Origin: Bradyrhizobium macuxiense
GTDB taxonomy: Bacteria; Pseudomonadota; Alphaproteobacteria; Rhizobiales; Xanthobacteraceae
Direction: 5' to 3'
Length of the DNA stretch: 64,000 bases
NCBI RefSeq assembly: GCF_007993935.1
Contig: NZ_VITY01000006.1
Span: 124,001 to 188,000 of the forward strand
Part shown: positions 57,483-64,000 of the stretch, piece after piece
Numbering within the stretch: position 1 is the first letter of the stretch
Layout: each line of letters begins with the position of its first letter
Program-made: the position numbers and the translations under genes
The notes under the pieces: model-generated
What the model saw: only the letters and a program-made list of their open reading frames with translations
The model's database searches: none
Told to the model about the DNA's origin: nothing

Positions 57483-58423
57483 TGGCAGCAGACAACAGGC
57501 ATCAGAACGAGGAGATCCTGGCGGTCCGACGTGCAGATGGCGAAAGCCGAACGCTCGCCGCGTCGCTGCCGCGTCTGGTGCTTGAGGCCCGCCGTGTTGC
57601 CGCCAACGTCATCCATGGCCTGCACGGCCGCCGCCGCGCCGGCTCGGGCGAGAATTTCTGGCAGTACCGCCGCTTCGTCTCCGGCGAGCCGTCGCAGCGC
57701 GTCGACTGGCGCCGCTCGGCACGCGACGACCATCTCTATGTGCGCGAGCAGGAGTGGGAGGCCGCGCACACCGTGTGGATCTGGCCCGACCGTTCGCCCT
57801 CGATGGCCTTCGCCTCACGCGATGTGCGCGACAGCAAGCTGGAGCGCGGACTGATCGTCGCCTTCGCGCTTGCCGAGTTGCTCGTTGCGGGCGGCGAACG
57901 CGTCGGCATTCCCGGCCTCATGAACCCGACCGCAAGCCTCAACGTGATCGACAAGATGGCGGAAGCGATCCTGCACGACGAGACGACGCGCGCGAGCCTG
58001 CCGCCGTCCTTCGTGCCGTCGTCGCTGGCCGAAGTCGTCGTGCTGTCGGATTTCTGGTCGTCATCGGCCGAGATCACGGCGATGCTGGGCGGGCTTTCCT
58101 CCTCGGGCGCGCACGGCACCATGATCCAGGTCGTCGATCCCGCTGAAGAGACCTTCCCCTATTCGGGCCGCGTCGAATTCGTCGAGCCCGAGGCCGGCAG
58201 CGTCATCACCGCGGGCCGCGCCGAGAGCTGGGCGAGCGACTATGTCGCGCGCGTCGCGCTGCATCGCGAGCAGATTCGGACCGAGACCAACCGGCTCGAC
58301 TGGTTGTTCTCGACCCACACCACCAGCCGCTCCGCGGCCGAACTGCTGCTGTTCCTGCACGCCGGCATGATGGTGAGCAAGGGCGGCGGCCGCTCAACCG
58401 TCAAGGCGGGACGCAGCGCATGA
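57482..58423 (+). CDS. DUF58 domain protein (VWA-like)
   Basis: A 313-residue DUF58 protein. The signature GSGENFWQYRRFVSGEPSQRVDWRRSARDDHLYVREQEWE (in parts) is at about residues 55-95. WPDRSPSMAF follows, a VWA-type metal site with D-x-S-x-S. It starts one base within the MoxR stop and ends with ATGA overlap into the next gene. It probably acts as the VWA partner of the MoxR ATPase. Confidence 0.92.
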   Translation: MAADNRHQNEEILAVRRADGESRTLAASLPRLVLEARRVAANVIHGLHGRRRAGSGENFWQYRRFVSGEPSQRVDWRRSARDDHLYVREQEWEAAHTVWIWPDRSPSMAFASRDVRDSKLERGLIVAFALAELLVAGGERVGIPGLMNPTASLNVIDKMAEAILHDETTRASLPPSFVPSSLAEVVVLSDFWSSSAEITAMLGGLSSSGAHGTMIQVVDPAEETFPYSGRVEFVEPEAGSVITAGRAESWASDYVARVALHREQIRTETNRLDWLFSTHTTSRSAAELLLFLHAGMMVSKGGGRSTVKAGRSA

Positions 58424-61233
58424 TCGCAGGCCTCCCCCTCTCCTTCGCCGAACCGCTGCTGCTGCTGGGGCTGGTCAGCCTGCCGGTGCTGTGGTGGCTG
58501 CTGCGCGTGATGCCGCCGCGGCCGCGCCGGATCGAATTCCCGCCGACGCGGCTATTGTTCGACATCGCGCCCAAGGAGGAGACGCCGTCGCGCACGCCGT
58601 GGTGGCTGACGCTGCTGCGGCTCGCCGCCGCGGCGCTGGTCATCCTCGCCGCTGCCGGCCCGATCTGGAATCCGCAGACCGGCGTTGCCGCGGGCAAGCA
58701 GCCGCTGGTGATCCTGCTCGACGACGGCTGGAGCGCGGCTTCGAGCTGGGATGCGCGGATCAAGGCTGCCGACGAGTTGGTCGCCAATGCCGACAGCGAC
58801 CGCCGCGGCGTCGCGCTGGTGCCGCTGTCCGAGCCCACGCGCGACATCACGCTGATGCCGGCCGGCGCCGCGCGCGTCGCGTTGCGCCAGCTTGCGCCAA
58901 AGCCCTACTCGATCGATCGCGTTGAAACCCTCAGCTCGCTGGAACGTTTCCTCAAATCGACCGGCGACTGCGACATCGCCTGGCTGTCCGACGGCGTCGA
59001 CACCGGCCGCGGCAGCGAGTTCACCGAAGGTCTCGGCAAGGTGATCGAGAGCCGCAATCTGACGATCTATGCCGGCGGCGCGCAATCTGCGCAGGCGCTG
59101 GTCGCGGCCGAGAACGCCGCCGCCAAGATGACCGTGAAGGTGCTGCGCACCGAGAGCGGCATTGCGGCCGGGACCGTGCGCGCGGTCGACGCCAAGGGCT
59201 CGCCGATCGGCGAGGCCCGCTACACATTCGGCCCGCAGGACCGCGAGACCGAAGCCGCCTTCGACCTTCCGGTCGAACTGCGCAACGACATCGCGCGGCT
59301 CGAGATCGCGGGCGAGCATTCCGCCGGCGCCGTGCAGCTGCTCGACCGGCGCTGGCGCCGCCGCGCCATCGGCGTGGTCTCGGGTGCGAGCAACGACACT
59401 GCACAGCCGCTGCTGGCCTCGACCTTCTATCTCTCCCGCGCGCTGTCGCCGTTCGCCGATGTCCGGCTCGGCGATCGCGGCGCACCGCAGCAGGTGATCG
59501 GGCAATTCCTCGATCAGCGGCTGCCGATGATCGTGATGGCGGACGTCGGCACGCTGTCGCCGGAGATCCGCGACCGGCTCAACGCCTGGATCGAGCAAGG
59601 CGGCGTGCTGGTGCGCTTCGCCGGTCCTCGCCTCGCGCAGGCCGATGACGACCTCGTTCCCGTCAAGCTGCGCCGCGGCGGGCGCACGCTTGGCGGCAGC
59701 CTGACCTGGGAGAAGCCGCAACACATGGCCTCGTTCGCTGCCGACGGTCCGTTCGCGGGCCTCACCGTGCCGAAGGACATCACCGTGAGCCGCCAGGTGC
59801 TGGCCGAGCCCGACGCCGTGCTCGCGACCAAGAGCTGGGCCTCGCTGGAGGACGGCACGCCGCTCGTCACCGGCGAGCATCGCGGCAAGGGCGTGGTCAG
59901 CCTGTTCCATGTCGGCGCCGACATGCGCTGGTCGGACCTGCCGATGTCCGGCACCTTCGTCGAGATGCTGCGTCGGCTGATCGACATGTCGGGCTACACC
60001 TCGAAGCCCGGCCCGGGCGTCGCCAGCGATCCCAATGCCGAGACGGTGGCGCCGCTGCGCACGCTCGATGGCTTCGGCGCCTTCGGTCCGCCGCCCTCGA
60101 CCGCCAAGCCGATGTCGGCGGACTATCGCGACCGCGGCACCGCGGATCATCCGCCCGGCTTCTACGGCACGGCCGAGAGCCCGATCGCAGTCAACACGCT
60201 GGCCTCCGCCGACCGGATAGCGCCGCTCGACACCTCGGGCCTGCGCGCCAAGCGTGCGACCTACACCAACGCCGAGCCGCGGGACCTGCGCGGCATCATG
60301 CTGTCGACGGCGCTGGCGCTGTTCCTGCTCGACGCCATCGTGGTGGCGATGCTCGGCGGCGGCCTCGCCGCGCTGATCCGGCGGCGCGCGGCGCCTGCCG
60401 TGCTTGTGTTGGCCTTCATCCTTGCGACGACGATGGCGCCCTCACCGACGCGCGCGCAGAACGCCGGCAGCGACGACTTCGCCATCAAGTCGGTGTCGCA
60501 GACCCGGCTCGCTTATGTCGTGACCGGCAATGCCGACGTCGATTCCATCGTCAAGGCCGGGATGTCCGGACTGACGCTGTTCCTCGGCCAGCGCACCGCG
60601 CTGGAAGCCGGCGATCCCGTCGGCATCGATCCCGCGCGCGACGAGCTGGCGTTCTTCCCGCTGATCTACTGGCCGATCGTGCCGGGCGCGCCGAAGCCGC
60701 CGCAGGACGCCATCAACAAGATCGACGCCTACATGAAGCAGGGCGGCACCGTGCTGTTCGACACCCGCGACGCCGTCGAAGCGCCGCCGGGCGACAACGG
60801 CGCCTCGCAGACACCGGGCATGCAGACGCTGCGCGAATTGCTGTCGACCCTCGACGTGCCCGAGCTCGAGCCTGTGCCGCGCGAGCACGTGCTGACCAAG
60901 ACGTTCTATCTGCTGCGCGACTTCCCCGGCCGCTTCAACTCGGGCCAGACCTGGGTCGAGGCGCTGCCGCGCGAGGACGATGAAGAATCCGCACAGCGCC
61001 CGGCACGGGGCGGTGACGGTGTCTCGCCGATCATCATCACGTCCAACGACCTCGCCGGCGCCTGGGCGATCCGTCCCGACGGCCAGCCGATGCTGCCGCT
61101 GACGCCGGGCGAGCCCCGCCAGCGCGAATTCGCCTTCCGCGCCGGCGTCAACATCGTGATGTACACGCTGACCGGTAACTACAAGGCCGACCAGGTGCAT
61201 GCACCTGCCCTGATCGAGCGGCTGGGACAATGA
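58420..61233 (+). CDS. BatA-N/DUF4159 membrane protein
   Basis: A 937-residue protein. The N-terminus has two hydrophobic segments (LLLLGLVSLPVLWWLLRV, LAAAALVILAAAGPIWNP) like the BatA N-terminal domain. A long periplasmic-type middle contains VWA-like strands (VILLDDGWSA). Membrane segments near residue 630 and 660 precede a C-terminal DUF4159 domain (FFPLIYWPIVPGAPKPPQDAI, GGTVLFDTRD). It overlaps both neighbours closely (ATGA upstream, one base gap downstream). Its exact role is unknown. Confidence 0.88.
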   Translation: MIAGLPLSFAEPLLLLGLVSLPVLWWLLRVMPPRPRRIEFPPTRLLFDIAPKEETPSRTPWWLTLLRLAAAALVILAAAGPIWNPQTGVAAGKQPLVILLDDGWSAASSWDARIKAADELVANADSDRRGVALVPLSEPTRDITLMPAGAARVALRQLAPKPYSIDRVETLSSLERFLKSTGDCDIAWLSDGVDTGRGSEFTEGLGKVIESRNLTIYAGGAQSAQALVAAENAAAKMTVKVLRTESGIAAGTVRAVDAKGSPIGEARYTFGPQDRETEAAFDLPVELRNDIARLEIAGEHSAGAVQLLDRRWRRRAIGVVSGASNDTAQPLLASTFYLSRALSPFADVRLGDRGAPQQVIGQFLDQRLPMIVMADVGTLSPEIRDRLNAWIEQGGVLVRFAGPRLAQADDDLVPVKLRRGGRTLGGSLTWEKPQHMASFAADGPFAGLTVPKDITVSRQVLAEPDAVLATKSWASLEDGTPLVTGEHRGKGVVSLFHVGADMRWSDLPMSGTFVEMLRRLIDMSGYTSKPGPGVASDPNAETVAPLRTLDGFGAFGPPPSTAKPMSADYRDRGTADHPPGFYGTAESPIAVNTLASADRIAPLDTSGLRAKRATYTNAEPRDLRGIMLSTALALFLLDAIVVAMLGGGLAALIRRRAAPAVLVLAFILATTMAPSPTRAQNAGSDDFAIKSVSQTRLAYVVTGNADVDSIVKAGMSGLTLFLGQRTALEAGDPVGIDPARDELAFFPLIYWPIVPGAPKPPQDAINKIDAYMKQGGTVLFDTRDAVEAPPGDNGASQTPGMQTLRELLSTLDVPELEPVPREHVLTKTFYLLRDFPGRFNSGQTWVEALPREDDEESAQRPARGGDGVSPIIITSNDLAGAWAIRPDGQPMLPLTPGEPRQREFAFRAGVNIVMYTLTGNYKADQVHAPALIERLGQ

Positions 61234-61234
61234 T

Positions 61235-63298
61235 ATGAACTACGGTATCGCGTTCACACCGCTGGTTCCCTCGATCGTGCTGTGGATCGCGCTCGGCGCG
61301 ATCGTCGTCATCGCCGCACTGCTGCTGTTGTCGCGTGCGCGCGGCGCCGCGGTGCGTGTCGCAGCATTGGCGCTGATCCTGCTTGCGCTGGCCAATCCGT
61401 CCTTCACCCGCGAGGACCGCGAGCCATTGACCTCGGTCGCGGCCGTGGTGGTCGACAAGAGCCCGAGCCAGAATTTCGGCACGCGCAACCAGGAGACCGA
61501 CAAGGCGCGGCAGGCGCTGGTCGACAGCCTGAAGCAGATCAAGGGCCTCGAGGTCCGCGTCGTCGAGGCCGGCCAGGCCGACGGCGAAACCGACGGCACA
61601 AAACTGTTCGGCGCGCTGACGTCGGCGCTGTCGGACGTTCCGGTCGAGCGCGTCGCCGGCGCGTTCATGATCACCGACGGCCGCGTGCATGACATTCCCG
61701 GCAACGCCCAGGCGCTCGGCTTCCAGGCCCCGGTGCACGCCCTGATCACCGGCCGCAAGGACGAGCGTGACCGCCGCATCGCGATCACGGCGGCGCCGCG
61801 CTTCGGCATCGTCGGCCAGACCCAGACCATCACCTACCGGCTCGATGACCAGGGGGTCACCGGCGAGCGCGCCAAGGTCACGATCCGCCGTGACGGCGAG
61901 GTGATCAACGAGCGCACACTGACCTCAGGTCAGACCTCCAGTGTCGACATCGACATCAAGCACGCCGGTCCCAACATCGTCGAGATCGAGGCCTCCCCGC
62001 TCGAGAACGAGCTGACGCCGGTCAACAACCGCGCCGTGGTCGCGATCGACGGCGTGCGCGACAAGCTGCGCGTGTTGCTGGTGTCCGGCGAGCCGCATGC
62101 CGGCGAGCGCACCTGGCGCAACCTGTTGAAGTCGGACCCCAGCGTCGATCTCGTGCACTTTACGATTCTGCGTCCGCCGGAGAAGCAGGACGGCACGCCG
62201 ATCAACGAGCTGTCGCTGATCGCGTTTCCGACCCGCGAGCTGTTCCAGCAGAAGATCAACGAATTCCAGCTGATCATCTTCGATCGCTACGCCCGCCAGG
62301 GCGTGCTGCCGATCGCCTATTTCGACAACATCGCGCGCTATGTCCGCTCCGGCGGCGCGGTGCTGGTTTCGGCCGGCCCCGACTACGCCTCGACCACCAG
62401 CATCTGGCGCACGCCGCTGGATTCGGTGCTGCCGGCCGAGCCGGTCGGCGTCACCGAGAAGCCGTTCTATGCGCATCTGAGCGATGCCGGGAAACGCCAT
62501 CCGGTGACGCGCGGGCTGGAAGGCTCGAATGCCGAGCCGCCGCATTGGAGCCGGTTCTTCCGCACCGTCGACACCCGCAACGCGATCAACCCGCCGGTCA
62601 TGACCGGCGCCGACGGCAAGCCGCTGCTGCTGCTGTCGCGGTTCGGCGAAGGCCGCGTCGCGCTGCTGCTCTCCGACCAGATCTGGCTGTGGGCGCGCGG
62701 CTATGAGGGCGGCGGACCGCATCTCGATCTGCTGCGGCGGGTGTCGCACTGGCTAATGAAGCAGCCCGACCTCGACGAAGAGGCGTTGCGCATGCAGGTG
62801 CAGGGCAAGGACCTGATGGTGGTGCGGCAGACCATGGCCGACACCGTGTCGCCCGTCACCGTGACGTCGCCGAGCGGCGCCACGCATGAACTGACGCTCA
62901 CCGCCGGCGATCCCGGCGAGTGGCGCGCGACCTTGCCCGCGAACGAGCTCGGCCTGTGGCAGGCCACCGACGGCACGCTGAAGGCGCTGATCAATGTCGG
63001 CCCGACCAACCCGAAGGAATTCTCGGAAGTCACCTCGACCACCGACATGCTGAAGCCGCTGGCGCAGGCGACCGGCGGCGACGCACGGCGCATCGTCGAC
63101 GGATCGAGCCTCGACATGCCGCGCATCGTGCCGGTGCGCGCGTCCTCGATCTTCCGCGGCGACGGCTGGCTCGGCGTCAAGATGCGCGACGCCAGCGTGG
63201 TCAAGGGCGTCGGCGTGCTGCCGATGTTCGCCGGCCTGGTCGGCCTGCTGCTGCTGCTCGGCGGATTCGCGGCAACCTGGCTGCGTGAGGGACGCTGA
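61235..63298 (+). CDS. large membrane protein of the Bat-like operon
   Basis: A 687-residue protein with two N-terminal membrane segments, a long exported domain and a C-terminal segment (MFAGLVGLLLLLGGFAATWL). The middle has VLLVSGEPHAGERTWRNLLKSDP and FDNIARYVRSGGAVLVSAGPDY, a glutamine-amidotransferase-like fold without a clear nucleophile. It begins 1 base after the DUF4159 stop. It completes the four-gene MoxR-DUF58-DUF4159 set. Inner membrane, function unknown. Confidence 0.85.
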   Translation: MNYGIAFTPLVPSIVLWIALGAIVVIAALLLLSRARGAAVRVAALALILLALANPSFTREDREPLTSVAAVVVDKSPSQNFGTRNQETDKARQALVDSLKQIKGLEVRVVEAGQADGETDGTKLFGALTSALSDVPVERVAGAFMITDGRVHDIPGNAQALGFQAPVHALITGRKDERDRRIAITAAPRFGIVGQTQTITYRLDDQGVTGERAKVTIRRDGEVINERTLTSGQTSSVDIDIKHAGPNIVEIEASPLENELTPVNNRAVVAIDGVRDKLRVLLVSGEPHAGERTWRNLLKSDPSVDLVHFTILRPPEKQDGTPINELSLIAFPTRELFQQKINEFQLIIFDRYARQGVLPIAYFDNIARYVRSGGAVLVSAGPDYASTTSIWRTPLDSVLPAEPVGVTEKPFYAHLSDAGKRHPVTRGLEGSNAEPPHWSRFFRTVDTRNAINPPVMTGADGKPLLLLSRFGEGRVALLLSDQIWLWARGYEGGGPHLDLLRRVSHWLMKQPDLDEEALRMQVQGKDLMVVRQTMADTVSPVTVTSPSGATHELTLTAGDPGEWRATLPANELGLWQATDGTLKALINVGPTNPKEFSEVTSTTDMLKPLAQATGGDARRIVDGSSLDMPRIVPVRASSIFRGDGWLGVKMRDASVVKGVGVLPMFAGLVGLLLLLGGFAATWLREGR

Positions 63299-63326
63299 CA
63301 CCAATAGCGCGCATATCCAATCGGCC

Positions 63327-63355
63327 CCGTTGCTGCAATCCCACACCAGCAACGG
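63327..63355 (+). terminator. hairpin after the Bat-like operon
   Basis: CCGTTGCTG / CAGCAACGG, 9-bp perfect stem with an 11-base loop, 29 bases past the stop. It is followed by ATCGATAAAG, so not a classic T-tract. Confidence 0.45.
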
Positions 63356-63381
63356 ATCGATAAAGTGGGTCTGAACCACCG

Positions 63382-63413
63382 TTGACATCGCGGCCGCCGT
63401 CCGATGTTATAAT
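63382..63413 (+). promoter_or_regulatory. promoter of the DUF2946 gene
   Basis: TTGACA at 63382-63387. Candidate -10 elements are TGTTAT (17-base spacing) or TATAAT (63408-63413, 20-base spacing). It overlaps the Zur-like palindrome. Confidence 0.55.
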
Positions 63414-63428
63414 GTAACATCGGACGGC
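63396..63428 (+). promoter_or_regulatory. Zur-like 33-bp palindrome
   Basis: 14-base perfect arms GCCGTCCGATGTTA / TAACATCGGACGGC around TAATG. The core GTTATAATGTAAC fits the zinc-uptake-regulator (Zur) pattern of alphaproteobacteria. It covers the -10 region, as expected for repression by zinc-loaded Zur. Confidence 0.68.
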
Positions 63429-63469
63429 CGGGGAATGAGCGCCGTGCCGATGGGTGGGGCTCTATCGGC

Positions 63470-63895
63470 ATGAATTGGTTCCGGAGACACATCAAGACTG
63501 GCTCGCGGCTGGCGCTGTTCGCGCTCGCCGTCCAGTTCGTGCTGTCGTTCGGGCACTTCCACCCCATCGCGGCCGCGCAAGCCGCGCCCGCTGCCCAGAG
63601 CGGCCTGTCGCTGCTCGATCTCGCCTATATCGGGACCTCGGCGACGCCGGACCTCGCGGTCCAGGTGACCGGGACCGAGCCGCCCGTCAGGCACGACAAC
63701 GACCGGCATCATCCCGCCGACAATTGCGCGATCTGCGCCATCATCTCGCTCGCCAGCAGCATGCTGTTCACCGCGCCGCCGGTGCTGTTGCTGCCGGAGG
63801 CTGTCGAGCTTCTGTTCCGCACCACCAATGCCGAATTCCTCCATCTGAAGTCGGCGCCCGCGGCCTTCCGTTCCCGCGCACCTCCTGTGTCCTGA
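63470..63895 (+). CDS. DUF2946 exported protein
   Basis: A 141-residue protein with a signal-anchor (RLALFALAVQFVLSFGHFHP), then an exposed RHDNDRHHPADNCAICAI segment rich in His/Asp/Cys, and a second hydrophobic stretch (LLFTAPPVLLLPEAV). This is the DUF2946 pattern, proteins often found beside metal or TonB-dependent receptor genes. The Zur-like palindrome upstream and the His/Cys cluster suggest a zinc role. A downstream gene may begin at the window edge. Confidence 0.82.
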   Translation: MNWFRRHIKTGSRLALFALAVQFVLSFGHFHPIAAAQAAPAAQSGLSLLDLAYIGTSATPDLAVQVTGTEPPVRHDNDRHHPADNCAICAIISLASSMLFTAPPVLLLPEAVELLFRTTNAEFLHLKSAPAAFRSRAPPVS

Positions 63896-64000
63896 CATCG
63901 ACTGATTGCTGCACGCCCTGAGCGGACGGCCGCGTCACAGTTGCGGCTTCCCGCGGGGCAAATCGGGATCGATCCGTCGTTTCGACGGGGGCTGGATCAT
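63896..64000. other. window-end intergenic region
   Basis: 105 bases with a small CCGTCG-TTT-CGACGG hairpin (63974-63988). The window ends in GATCAT, which could be followed by a G to make an ATG; nothing more can be said. Confidence 0.4.

Noticed and set aside
1..64000. CRISPR array, tRNA or rRNA genes, intact transposase or integrase
   Set aside because: I looked for regularly spaced direct repeats, tRNA-like cloverleaf ends and transposase motifs and saw none.

Overview
The window is a 64 kb stretch of chromosome from an alphaproteobacterium of the Bradyrhizobium / Nitrobacteraceae type. The evidence is high GC content, a fused cytochrome b/c1 gene (fbcH) behind a Rieske gene, a fused trpE(G) gene with a rhizobial trpL attenuator, a CcrM-type GANTC methyltransferase, and many copies of several palindromic intergenic repeat families. 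I see no rRNA, tRNA, CRISPR array, prophage or intact insertion sequence. Almost everything is housekeeping or conserved accessory DNA; the clearest local oddities are a higBA toxin-antitoxin pair and one lower-GC secreted-protein gene.

Layout: (1) 0-6 kb: a MoxR ATPase, a Baeyer-Villiger-type flavoprotein, then a leftward group of GMC oxidoreductase, GNAT acetyltransferase and SMP-30-like lactonase. (2) 6.5-11.6 kb leftward: ispE, a TPR protein and ETF-ubiquinone oxidoreductase. (3) 11.8-20 kb: an atypical uracil-DNA glycosylase, a GT39-like membrane protein, rnhB, a VOC protein, a radical SAM gene behind a LexA-type box, a small glycosyltransferase, a MarR-GNAT fusion with two operator-like palindromes, and moaB. 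(4) 20-28 kb: zinc metallopeptidase, ccrM with two GANTC sites just before its start, two GSTs, a LysR regulator, an NTF2-like protein, a flavin monooxygenase and a PaaI thioesterase. (5) 28.4-36.4 kb: mutY, higBA, a DUF721/DciA-like gene, a Tat-exported DsbA-like protein, smc and rsm22. (6) 36.6-42 kb: a low-GC secreted protein, lemA plus an HtpX-like protease, two ParA-like ATPases, and apt. (7) 42-50 kb: trpE(G) with leader peptide and attenuator, an extradiol dioxygenase-like protein, dienelactone hydrolase, and fbcF/fbcH. (8) 49.7-53.3 kb rightward: trmL, queE, a divergent queD, hemF, a HAD phosphatase and an acidic-tailed YodC-like protein. (9) 53.4-56.2 kb leftward: DUF1285, NUDIX, DUF6111 and cca, joined by 4-nt overlaps. 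(10) 56.5-63.3 kb: a MoxR-DUF58-DUF4159-membrane protein operon. (11) At the right edge, a DUF2946 gene with a Zur-like palindrome over its promoter.

The regulatory DNA is the most rewarding part. I can read a LexA-type direct repeat before a SplB-related radical SAM gene, a Zur-like 33-bp palindrome, a leaderless trpL with tandem Trp codons and a terminator, paired MarR-type operators 22 bp apart, a GANTC pair before ccrM, and a HigA-type operator. The dispersed palindromes (about two dozen, in at least eight sequence families) all lie just downstream of at least one stop codon and never between two divergent genes, which suggests a role, or tolerance, at mRNA 3' ends. All functions are inferred from reading the sequence; no database search was run.
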